Assembly (NCBI GenBank): GCA_964578835.1
Contig: CAZOEL010000008.1
Coordinates: 1 to 64,000 of the forward strand
DNA from: CAZOEL01 sp964578835
GTDB lineage: Bacteria; Desulfobacterota; Syntrophobacteria; Syntrophobacterales; Syntrophobacteraceae
Direction of reading: 5' to 3'
DNA length: 64,000 nucleotides
Position 1 is the stretch's first letter, and each line of letters begins with the position of its first letter. Both the position numbers and the translations under genes were made by a program. Below the pieces are notes generated by a model. The model saw only the letters and a list, made by a program, of their open reading frames with translations, ran no database searches and was not told the DNA's origin. This document shows, one piece after another, positions 1 through 7,571 of the stretch.

Positions 1-1
1 C

Positions 2-985
2 GGCCGGCGCGTGGTGATCCGGGTGGGAAGAAGCGAGAGCCAGCTTCGCCAGGAGCTCCGCGAGTCCCTTATTAGCCACATCTTTGGTCTACCTATAGTC
101 ATCCTCCTGGCAGTGGGGGTCTCCTTTTTCGCTTCGGCCCGCGTTCTCGCCCCCGTGAACAGCATCATCGGACGCCTAAGGCGCATCACTAGCGAGAACC
201 TCGGTGATCGGCTGACGGTCAGAGCGGCGGACACTGAATTGGAGCGCATGATAGAAGCCCTGAACAAGATGCTTTCCCGCCTCGATTATTCTTTCCAGCA
301 GCTCAGGAGCTTCACCGGCGACATCTCCCATGAGCTGAGGACTCCACTCACCTCCATTCGCAGCCTTGGGGAAGTCGGCCTCCAGACGGCCGGCGGAGAG
401 GAGGATCTGCGCGAGACGATCGGCGCCATCCTCGAGGAAAACTCCAAAATGGAGACGCTGATCGAGACACTGCTCATGCTCGCCAGGGGGGCTGCCGGCG
501 GCCAGGTGATGCACCTCCAAGCGGTCGAGCTCGGCGGGTTGGTCCGCGATGTCTCATCGCTGCTTGCGGTCGTCGCCGAGGAGAAGGAGCAGACTCTCGG
601 CATCGACGCCCCAAAGGCGGTCGCAGTGAAAGGGGACTGGACCATCTTGCGTCAGGCCGTGATCAATCTTGTGGACAATGCTCTCAAGTACTCTCCGCAT
701 GGTTCCGAGATACGGATCGGCGTCTTTTGGGAGCACGAGAAGGCGGTCATCTCGGTTGCGGACTCCGGACCCGGAATCCCGGAGAGCGAGAGAGAAAACA
801 TCTTCGAGCGTTTCTACAGGCTTCCGTCTCCTGATTCATCGATGAAGCCTGGCGCGGGGCTTGGTCTCAGCATTGTCCGCTGGGCAGTGGGAGTTCACAA
901 CGGTCATGTGGAAGTCCTGGCCCGGCAAGGCGGCGGCAGCATATTTCGCATTGTCCTGCCGCGAAGCCCGAAGCTCGAGCGCTGA
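2..985 (+). CDS. Sensor histidine kinase, C-terminal part (cut by window edge)
   Basis: The reading frame is open to the left edge, so the sensor region and true start lie outside; a GTG at 11 is only an internal candidate. What remains shows one membrane segment (about residues 25-45), a HAMP linker (about 45-95), a HisKA box with the phospho-acceptor histidine in GDISHELRTPL, and a HATPase_c domain with the N box (NLVDNALKYS), G1 (DSGPGIP) and G2 (GAGLGLSI). The order membrane-HAMP-HisKA-HATPase and the HELRTPL box resemble heavy-metal sensor kinases of the CusS type, but no partner regulator is visible inside the window, so the signal is unknown. The gene ends at 985 and is followed by about 200 bases without a gene. 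Confidence 0.9.
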   Translation, partial: GRRVVIRVGRSESQLRQELRESLISHIFGLPIVILLAVGVSFFASARVLAPVNSIIGRLRRITSENLGDRLTVRAADTELERMIEALNKMLSRLDYSFQQLRSFTGDISHELRTPLTSIRSLGEVGLQTAGGEEDLRETIGAILEENSKMETLIETLLMLARGAAGGQVMHLQAVELGGLVRDVSSLLAVVAEEKEQTLGIDAPKAVAVKGDWTILRQAVINLVDNALKYSPHGSEIRIGVFWEHEKAVISVADSGPGIPESERENIFERFYRLPSPDSSMKPGAGLGLSIVRWAVGVHNGHVEVLARQGGGSIFRIVLPRSPKLER

Positions 986-1192
986 AGAGAATGAGCAAGG
1001 CGCCTCGCCGGATTCCGATCAGCAGACGCCCTCCAGGTCATGAAAACGACTGCCGCCGCCGTTCGCCCGCCACGCGCCCCCAGCCTCGGGATTCATCCTC
1101 ACTTAGAGCCTGGTCTCAGGCGATGAGGCCAATCAGGCCATCCGCACTCAGTTCGGTGAAGTTCGCCGCTTCATCCCGGGAAGTCTTGAATA
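986..1192. other. Intergenic region, no gene recognised
   Basis: This stretch separates the kinase end from the convergently transcribed acyl-CoA synthetase beta gene. Short open frames here show no family features. No clear hairpin followed by a T-run was found, so the terminators for the two converging genes are not identified. Confidence 0.4.
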
Positions 1193-1834
1193 CTACTGCA
1201 GGATGACGGTTGCGTCGGCTATCACAATTCTTTCCTTGAGAAAGATCACCGGATTGAGGTCAAGCTCCTTGAGGCCCTTGCAGGACCCTGTGAGCTCCGC
1301 CACTTGTCCGAGCAACTCTATAACGCGCTCCTCTTCGATGGGCGGCAGATTTCGGAATCCCTTTCGAATCGCCGGCCAGCTCTCGATCTCTTTCAGCATT
1401 TCCTTGAAATCAGCTGTTCGGGCAGGGAGAAGCCGAAACGCCACATCCTTGAAAAGCTCGAGCGAAACTCCTCCGAGACCGAGACTGATTATAGGGCCGA
1501 ACAGCGGGTGATCCTGATAGCCTATGAAGAATTCGGCTCCGGAGGAAGCCATAGGCTCAATAATGATTTTGGCTTCGGGATCCAGGCGTTCTCGCAAGGC
1601 GGTCAGTTTGGAAAAAGCCTCCTGCAGTTCGATTCCCGTCGCAATATTCACAAGAACGCCTCCAATTTCTGTCTTATGAGTATGTTTGGCCGACGAAAGC
1701 TTCAACGCTACCGGAAATCCCAGCCTCTCCGCCTGCCTCTGGAGCTCTTTGCTGGAAGCCGCTTCCTCTACGGGTATCATCGGAATGCCGGCGAGCGCCA
1801 GCATTTTGTTCGCTTCGTATTCCGGCAAAATCAC
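1193..1834 (-). CDS. Acyl-CoA synthetase (NDP-forming), beta subunit, ATP-grasp
   Basis: This 213-residue protein is the ATP-grasp subunit of the acetate/acyl-CoA ligase (ADP-forming) family, which couples acyl-CoA cleavage to ATP formation or the reverse. It shows the typical start PEYEANKMLALAGIP, the KLSSAKHTHKTEIGGV segment and the C-terminal ELDLNPVI motif near the metal/nucleotide site. I chose the GTG at 1834 because GGGAGGAG lies five bases upstream and the GTGA overlaps the stop of the alpha gene by four bases, indicating translational coupling; a longer frame to 1921 only overlaps the alpha gene in a non-homologous way. Substrate (acetate, propionate, aromatic or dicarboxylic acid) is not determined. 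Confidence 0.9.
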   Translation of the reverse strand: MILPEYEANKMLALAGIPMIPVEEAASSKELQRQAERLGFPVALKLSSAKHTHKTEIGGVLVNIATGIELQEAFSKLTALRERLDPEAKIIIEPMASSGAEFFIGYQDHPLFGPIISLGLGGVSLELFKDVAFRLLPARTADFKEMLKEIESWPAIRKGFRNLPPIEEERVIELLGQVAELTGSCKGLKELDLNPVIFLKERIVIADATVILQ

Positions 1835-3240
1835 AGCAACTCCTCCCGTTTCAAGAATTCGCGGCGCGCGAGCAGGGCGTTCAGTGCCATAGCGCTGTCT
1901 TCGGGCGCGAGATAAGCGCATATGCCGGCAGCGGTCAGCTCCGTCATAGCAGTAGAAAATTCCTGGAAATGCCCCAGAAAAGATATGACAATCGTCTTAT
2001 TGGGATATCTCCTGATGACCTCTTGCAGCTCAGCCACGGGAGCGCTGATAAAAGGATTGTAGTTTCCCCACACGATAAGATAGGCGTCGAAATCTTCTTT
2101 TAAAATCGTTTCCAGCACGGCTATGTAATTGTGAGGCAGGAACCCGGGCCCGGTCAGATCGATCGGATTTTGAATCTCCACAGGGGTCTTTTCTCCAATT
2201 ATCGATTTGATTTTCGACTCCGCTTCGAAGGAGATGCCCGGCAGATCCCACCCGCCGCTCACCAACACGTCCATTGCCACGATGCAGGGGCCGGCCGTGA
2301 AGGTCATCGCGCAAAGACGATTGCCCCGAGGCGGCGACAGCATTGCGAGCGCCTTTGCGGCAACCGCGCCTTCCAACGAGGACCCGGCTTCGAAAGCTCC
2401 CGCCTGCTTGAACATTGTCCGGTAAAGATGATATTCCCCCGTAAGACTTCCCGTGTGGGTGGCTGTGGCTTTGGAAACCGCTTCGTTCTTGCCCGCCTTG
2501 TAGACGACAACCGGTTTTTGACGCGCGGTTTCCTTCAGAGCTTCATAGAGAAGTCTGGGTTTTGGGACTCCTTCGACAAAAAGGAGAAACGATCCGATTT
2601 CCGATGCGTCTTGAAGCGCCTGAAGATAGTCCTGGAAGCCGAGCACGGTAGCGTTGCCCACGCCTATGAAGTGGCTCAGGCCGCAGGAGAGATTGCGAAG
2701 GGAGTAAGCCATGGTGAGTCCCACCCCGCCGCTCTGTGAGATGATGGCCACCGGCCCCGGATAGTAATACTCGAAGTTCCAGAAAATGGCGTGGAGTCTT
2801 TGGTGAAAGGAGGAAAATCCCAAAGTATTGGGACCGATTATCGGGAGCTCGTAGCGGAGGGCCACTTCTTCAAGCTTCCTGTTGAGCTCCTCGCCGCCGG
2901 ATCGAACCTCCCTGAATCCCCCGGATACGATGACTACCGCGGAAACGCCGCATTTTCCGGCTCTTTCCGCCATTTCCACCGCCGCATACTGATTGAGAAG
3001 GAGCGCCGCGACATCGGGAGGCGGATCGATGGATTCGAGGTCCGGATAGCATTTATAGCCGGATATTTCATCGTATTTGGGGTTAACGGGGATGATCTCT
3101 CCGTCGAATTTAGCGGAGAGAAGATTGTAGATGGGGCCCATTCCGACGGATAGCTGTTCTGTGGAAGCGCCCACAAGGGCGATCCGTCTTGCGTTGAGCG
3201 CTCGTTTCAGTTTTTCCTGCATGAGAGGCGATAAGGCCAT
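1831..3240 (-). CDS. Acyl-CoA synthetase (NDP-forming), alpha subunit
   Basis: The 469-residue protein has the CoA-binding Rossmann domain first (RRIALVGAS near residue 17, about 10-130), then a CoA-ligase domain with ISQSGGVGLTMAYS (about 165-180), a loop with THTGSLTG whose histidine matches the phospho-histidine region of this family, and a C-terminal succinyl-CoA-ligase-like domain. Together with the following beta gene, which it overlaps by four bases, it should form an alpha/beta ADP-forming acyl-CoA synthetase in the cytoplasm. In some bacteria both parts are fused into one about 700-residue chain; here they are separate as in archaeal enzymes. The substrate is unknown. Confidence 0.9.
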   Translation of the reverse strand: MALSPLMQEKLKRALNARRIALVGASTEQLSVGMGPIYNLLSAKFDGEIIPVNPKYDEISGYKCYPDLESIDPPPDVAALLLNQYAAVEMAERAGKCGVSAVVIVSGGFREVRSGGEELNRKLEEVALRYELPIIGPNTLGFSSFHQRLHAIFWNFEYYYPGPVAIISQSGGVGLTMAYSLRNLSCGLSHFIGVGNATVLGFQDYLQALQDASEIGSFLLFVEGVPKPRLLYEALKETARQKPVVVYKAGKNEAVSKATATHTGSLTGEYHLYRTMFKQAGAFEAGSSLEGAVAAKALAMLSPPRGNRLCAMTFTAGPCIVAMDVLVSGGWDLPGISFEAESKIKSIIGEKTPVEIQNPIDLTGPGFLPHNYIAVLETILKEDFDAYLIVWGNYNPFISAPVAELQEVIRRYPNKTIVISFLGHFQEFSTAMTELTAAGICAYLAPEDSAMALNALLARREFLKREELL

Positions 3241-3522
3241 TTGCGCTTTAGCTTTCTTCGGTCAAATGTTATCGGGTTTTCTGCGCTCTCTTCCTCTGAA
3301 GGGGGCTTATCTTACAATGCTTCAGCAATCAAGCCGCAAGCTCATCCCGTCATTCCCCGGGACCTTTGGAGAACAGGCCGTTGATTTCCGCGCTAAAAGA
3401 ACGGGATTTCATATCCTACGTTTAGCACATGCGGAATTTAAATGTAAATGGCAAGGGGCCGGCATCTTCCAGGAAAGCTTTGAGGGCGCCGGGGCCGAGG
3501 CGACTCCAGGCGGCGCCGTTCC
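3241..3522. other. Intergenic region upstream of acyl-CoA synthetase operon
   Basis: About 280 bases between two minus-strand genes. It should hold the promoter of the acyl-CoA synthetase pair, but no convincing -35/-10 pair with good spacing was found. A plus-strand open frame crossing it has no recognisable features. Confidence 0.35.
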
Positions 3523-4467
3523 TCACTTCCAACGTGAGGTTTTCGATTTGTCTCTCGCGAGATAGCTCCCATAGGCTCTAAGAAAAATAATCGAGCAGAA
3601 GAACGGAAGGACATAGATCATGGAAACCAGCGGCTCGATAACGCCGAAGAATTCGGAGCTGAACACAACCACAAGGATATTATTGATGAGCCCGAAGCTG
3701 ATGAGCGCAGCCATTCGATCGGGAACTTTCCAACCGAGCGAAATCAAGATGCCGGCAATGAAAAAGAGGGCGGCCAGAACAAAAGAAATTGCAAGACAAT
3801 GGAGCAAAAGGACGGGATTGCCGTGGAGGTAAGACGCGTATTTGGAAAAAATGCCGAGCATGATGCCGGCGCAAAGGAATAGCGACGCAGGATAACGCAT
3901 GGATACTATCCTTCCGACAATGGAAGGAGAAGTCATCCGAAGGATTTCCGCTGCTGCGAGAGGCGCAAAGATCACTTGGGCGAGAGTCTTGGCCATAGCG
4001 AGAAAAGAGATGTCCAAAGTCTTTTCAACCAGGACAAGGACCAGCATGGGCAGTGTAAAGGGCACCAGGAGAGAGCTTGTTGTCACCATCAGGACAACGA
4101 GCGGCGTATTGGCGCCAAGCAAAGTGGAAAAAAAAGGAGCGACAACTCCAGTCGATATGCCGCCGAGGAGAAGCGCTGTGAGCGCATACTCGGGCCATGT
4201 CTTTTGAAAGAGATAGAAGAGTCCCACAGGAAGCGCAAGGAGCTTAAAGAACAGCCATCCAAACAAATGAAGCCCGTATTCATGAACTGTCGAGGCGATA
4301 GATCTCAAGGATATGGAGAGAAAGCTCATGAAGAGCATCGTCATCATAAAATAGACGGGAAACGGCTGAAAAGGAGCTCCCGCCTGAGGCCATATGAAGC
4401 CGACCGCCATCGCGCCCAGCATCAGGCCTAGCATGATCCAGTCTCTAACTTGTATCATTCGATGCAT
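3523..4467 (-). CDS. Multi-pass membrane protein, possibly BASS-like transporter
   Basis: A 314-residue very hydrophobic protein with about nine or ten predicted membrane segments spread over its whole length and few charged loops. The arrangement, the length, and segments such as LLLGGISTGVVAPFFSTLLG and FGLINNILVVVFSSEFFG recall the bile acid:sodium symporter/arsenical-resistance-3 fold, in which two inverted five-helix repeats form the carrier. I see no family-defining motif strong enough to name a substrate. Start: ATG at 4467 with GGGAA just upstream; a second ATG nine bases inside is possible. It stands alone between gaps of about 280 and 470 bases. Confidence 0.7.
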   Translation of the reverse strand: MHRMIQVRDWIMLGLMLGAMAVGFIWPQAGAPFQPFPVYFMMTMLFMSFLSISLRSIASTVHEYGLHLFGWLFFKLLALPVGLFYLFQKTWPEYALTALLLGGISTGVVAPFFSTLLGANTPLVVLMVTTSSLLVPFTLPMLVLVLVEKTLDISFLAMAKTLAQVIFAPLAAAEILRMTSPSIVGRIVSMRYPASLFLCAGIMLGIFSKYASYLHGNPVLLLHCLAISFVLAALFFIAGILISLGWKVPDRMAALISFGLINNILVVVFSSEFFGVIEPLVSMIYVLPFFCSIIFLRAYGSYLARDKSKTSRWK

Positions 4468-4941
4468 TTCCCGTTGCGTTATTCCTCAACAAGCCTACAT
4501 AAGCCCGTTGGATCATGAGGCTTCGAGCAACAGGTAAAACCTTTTTCTCTCACCTTGTCCACCAGATTCTTGCGCCGCACCGGCTCTGAAGACTTCAATT
4601 TCCTCCGGGCCTGTTCGGCTGTTTACAGTAATGACGTTCACGGTGTGCTGCCGGCCTTCGACGCTGTGTAGTAATTGAGAGCCCGGATGTTTACTGCTAA
4701 AGATATTGGGACTCTCGGCCGATGAACCAACAAAGCGAATGTTGAGAAAGAAAGCAGATGCAGCGGGCGCCGGTCTAGTAATGCAAGGTGAGGGATTGAA
4801 GCTCTGTTCCCGGAAGCCGGCAAGATATGAGGCCTGGGGAATCAGTGAGGAAGATGGTTTGCTCCAGGGATGGTCGTTTGTCGATTTGTCTTTTCGCGCC
4901 GGGAATCTGCTTGCAACAACCAACCGAGAACGGATGTCGCC
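4468..4941. other. 474-base divergent intergenic region
   Basis: The region lies between the divergently transcribed transporter gene and the zinc-ribbon gene. A 173-codon minus-strand open frame covers most of it but runs into the zinc-ribbon gene, lacks a ribosome-binding site and has no domain character, so I do not call it. Promoters for both flanking genes must lie here, but I cannot place them. Confidence 0.4.
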
Positions 4942-5703
4942 ATGATATGCCCCAAATGCAGCTTTGAGCAGGCCGATCAAAATGATGAATGCTCGAGGTG
5001 CGGCGTTATATTTAGAAAATATCTGGAATTCCAAAGCTCCGCTTCGGACGGAAGGGGAGGGGCGTCAGAAAGGGAGGAGGATGGCGGGGTCGAATATTCT
5101 CAACTGATAAGGGAGTTGCTCTTCGAGGTCAAAGAGGATATCAACCCATTCTATTTTGGAGGAAGAGCGCTCGCTTTTCTCCTTGTTCTCATATGGGGAT
5201 TGAAGCTGATCTTCACGCCTATGGAGACCAACTACACCGGCCAATGCTTTCTACATATGGCCAACCTGGCTTTTCATGAAGCGGGGCATGTTCTGTTTCG
5301 TCCCTTCGGAGAACTCATGACGTCTCTTGGAGGAACGCTTGGTCAACTGCTGATGCCTTTCATATGCTTTATCGCTCTTCTGATCTCGACCAGGGACGCC
5401 TTTGGCGCTTCCGTGGCCCTATGGTGGGTGGCGGAGAATTTCATGGACATAGCTCCATACATTAATGACGCCAGAGACCTTAAGCTTACTCTCTTGGGCG
5501 GAGTCACCGGCGATCAGACTTCTTACGGATTTCACGACTGGGAGTTCATACTCACCGAGCTCGGCTGGCTACGCTACGACCATGCCCTGGCCAATATTTC
5601 ATACCGGTTCGGGATTCTTCTGATGGCGATCTCACTATTATGGGGAGGCTATCTTCTCTTCAAACAATACCAGAACCTGGATCTGGGCAATCTTCGCTCT
5701 TGA
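4942..5703 (+). CDS. Zinc-ribbon membrane protein with HExxH motif (M50-like)
   Basis: A 253-residue protein. The N-terminus is a small zinc ribbon with C3, C6, C17 and C20 (CPKC ... CSRC). A charged linker (about 30-70) is followed by about five membrane segments. H112-E-A-G-H116 is a HExxH zinc-metalloprotease motif placed at a membrane segment, as in site-2 proteases, and a later NFMDIAPYINDARDLK stretch sits where the third metal ligand of M50 enzymes would be expected. I infer an intramembrane metalloprotease-like fold, but the usual NPDG signature is absent, so activity is uncertain. The ATG at 4942 begins exactly at the zinc ribbon and is preferred over upstream in-frame codons. Confidence 0.75.
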   Translation: MICPKCSFEQADQNDECSRCGVIFRKYLEFQSSASDGRGGASEREEDGGVEYSQLIRELLFEVKEDINPFYFGGRALAFLLVLIWGLKLIFTPMETNYTGQCFLHMANLAFHEAGHVLFRPFGELMTSLGGTLGQLLMPFICFIALLISTRDAFGASVALWWVAENFMDIAPYINDARDLKLTLLGGVTGDQTSYGFHDWEFILTELGWLRYDHALANISYRFGILLMAISLLWGGYLLFKQYQNLDLGNLRS

Positions 5704-5805
5704 GTGAAAATCCCTCGAGCGCTTGTCCGCATTCGTCATTCCCACAGGCCTCCAGCGCGAATAGAAAAAAGTGACGACGAGCTTGATTAGCGCGATGAAT
5801 GCATG

Positions 5806-5822
5806 CGGGAATGACATTCCCG
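5806..5822. repeat. 17-base perfect inverted repeat between convergent genes
   Basis: CGGGAAT and ATTCCCG are separated by only three bases, in the gap where the zinc-ribbon gene and the acidic-protein gene converge. It could be part of a bidirectional terminator, although no T-run follows on either side, or a protein-binding site. Confidence 0.35.
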
Positions 5823-5868
5823 GGGCCGAAAAGAAGTTTAGAGGCTTCCGCCTGCGCTGGATTATCCT

Positions 5869-6849
5869 TTAGAGCTCTTCGCCAAAGCGATTCTTGAAGC
5901 TGATCCTGTGGAAATCCTTTCTGCCGAGGTTGGGAAAGAGACGCTGGAAGACCCGCCATTCATCTCTCATCTCGTCAAATTCATCGGATTCGGTCTGGAG
6001 CCTGGTCTTAAGCTCGGCAAGATCTTTCGTTCTCTCCTCAGGCTGGTCAACGGCAGCTTCGGGCTCACCAGCAACATCCATGGGTTGCTCAGGAGACCGT
6101 TGGGCGGCTAGCTCTTCTCCAAACTCCTCCGCCATCTCCTCTTGCTCCAACACCGGCGGATTTACGGTCGATTCCACCGTTGCTTCTTCTTCTCCCGGCG
6201 CGCTTTCCTCCAAACCCTCCGCGGGTCGCTCCGCTTCCGTGGCTGCAAGCTCTTCCCGCACCCTCGGCGCCTGTTTTTCCTTGGCGCTCCAGGCAGTCAT
6301 CTTGCTGGTCCCAAGGACCATTGTCCTGACAACTTCTATATCATCCAAATCTATTTTTCTGAAAAGGATCGCACCCCTCAATCCTTTCCCCGCATCTTCG
6401 AGGAGATCCACCTGGCGAAGCATTATAACAAATCGATCCGCATTCTTTATAGTGCTCTCCATTAGCTTTTCAATCTTTCCGGCAAAGAACGTATCCTCGG
6501 GGAGGTTCTTCCAAACCTCGAAGGCCTTTGCGAGCTTGGTCTTTATTGCGGGACGGTAAGTCTTGAACTGATCCAGCACGGATTTTCCGCATTGACCAAC
6601 CAAGCGTTCAAAATCTTTCTCTGACACTCTCACCGGCATATCTTCCTCCTCCGTCTGAGCCAGGCGCCTTTGCGCCTTGGGTATCCTTATGACTTGTCCT
6701 CCTTTGCAGATCACTCCAGCTCTTTTGGAAGCATCGATGGAGCCGTTGGAGTGGGAGGGCTGCTCTTTTTCTACGACCTTGCATTGCGTGGTTCCAAAGA
6801 TCTTTTCTGCCATTTGCCGGAATTTGGGGTCGTGGCGCGAAATGGGCAT
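5869..6849 (-). CDS. Acidic protein of unknown function
   Basis: A 326-residue soluble protein. Residues about 70-175 are a mixed helical domain (VSEKDFERLVGQCGKSVLDQ ... IDLDDIEVVRTMVLG). Residues about 185-290 are strongly acidic and rich in Glu, Ala and Pro, low in complexity, then a basic C-terminal helix with RVFQRLFPNLGRKDF. There are no membrane segments or signal peptide. I do not recognise a family; the acidic middle could be a flexible linker. Start: ATG at 6849 with AAGGAG nine bases upstream. It is transcribed alone, with a possible promoter at 6889-6918. Confidence 0.7.
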   Translation of the reverse strand: MPISRHDPKFRQMAEKIFGTTQCKVVEKEQPSHSNGSIDASKRAGVICKGGQVIRIPKAQRRLAQTEEEDMPVRVSEKDFERLVGQCGKSVLDQFKTYRPAIKTKLAKAFEVWKNLPEDTFFAGKIEKLMESTIKNADRFVIMLRQVDLLEDAGKGLRGAILFRKIDLDDIEVVRTMVLGTSKMTAWSAKEKQAPRVREELAATEAERPAEGLEESAPGEEEATVESTVNPPVLEQEEMAEEFGEELAAQRSPEQPMDVAGEPEAAVDQPEERTKDLAELKTRLQTESDEFDEMRDEWRVFQRLFPNLGRKDFHRISFKNRFGEEL

Positions 6850-6888
6850 TGGGTGTTACTCCTTCTATCGCATCGAGCATCAGGCTCG

Positions 6889-6918
6889 TATGTAAATCAT
6901 TAAGTGAAGATATTTCAA
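6889..6918 (-). promoter_or_regulatory. Putative sigma-70 promoter for acidic-protein gene
   Basis: On the minus strand TTGAAA (6918-6913) and TACATA (6894-6889) are 18 bases apart, about 40 bases before the ATG at 6849. This is pattern matching only. Confidence 0.35.
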
Positions 6919-7571
6919 CTGCTTGTTGCTAGAATTCAAGCTCTCTAATCCCTTTGCCTCCTTCCTGCTCGTTCGCCCGCTCCTGGCGTCCCCGGCGACT
7001 GCCACTGCGGCTCCACTCAAAAAAATGGATTCATTGTAGCTTGGCTGAAGAAGCAGCCACAAAACACATCATTAGTTTCTACAGATGGGATTTTAACCTA
7101 GTATAGACATATAGCTATTAGAGAGACTTTATGCAAGTAGGTGAATGAAAAAGTCATTAAATAGTATGCGGGCAAGGAGCTTGTATCAAAGAAATGGCGT
7201 GGATTCTCATTAAGCCAGGGAGTCCGGAGTCGTCGCCGCATTGCCGTCAGAAAACCAAACATATAGCTGGCATTCTTTGTGCCTGAAAAGCTCCGACCTG
7301 AATTGCCACGGTGGCGAGCCTTGTGCCTGGCCCATTTTTTGTTGGCGCGCGTGAAACGCGCCCGAGCCTTGAACTTTCTTGACAATGGCTCTGCGCCCTG
7401 TTATTCAATTTTCGAAAATTGCTATTGCTTTTTGCCCCGGATTGATCTCTCTCATAGCTCCAGCTGTTGGACATCAACGGAAACGGCTTCGCGGAATACT
7501 TGGCGACTTTGCTTCCGGGTCCGAGCCAGAGCGCTTCTGAGCTTCCTCTATTCTACAGAGGTCAAAGAATC
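6919..7571. other. Long divergent intergenic region before vgrG
   Basis: About 650 bases with no credible gene; a 107-codon plus frame and short minus frames lack ribosome-binding sites and family features. It contains a GC hairpin (GGCGCG at 7344-7349, CGCGCC at 7357-7362) and a perfect 16-base AT-rich palindrome at 7406-7421. It must carry the vgrG promoter. Confidence 0.4.
7406..7421. repeat. 16-base perfect palindrome upstream of vgrG
   Basis: CAATTTTCGAAAATTG is its own reverse complement and lies about 150 bases before the vgrG start, a reasonable place for an operator. The binding protein is unknown. Confidence 0.35.

Noticed and set aside
1304..1915. 203-codon plus-strand open frame opposite the acyl-CoA synthetase beta gene
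   Set aside because: Antisense to a clear gene, no ribosome-binding site or domain character.
3131..3565. 144-codon plus-strand frame bridging the gap before the acyl-CoA synthetase operon
   Set aside because: Overlaps two well-supported genes at both ends and has random-looking composition.
4513..5034. 173-codon minus-strand open frame in the gap before the zinc-ribbon gene
   Set aside because: It overlaps the zinc-ribbon coding start, shows no family features and lacks a ribosome-binding site.
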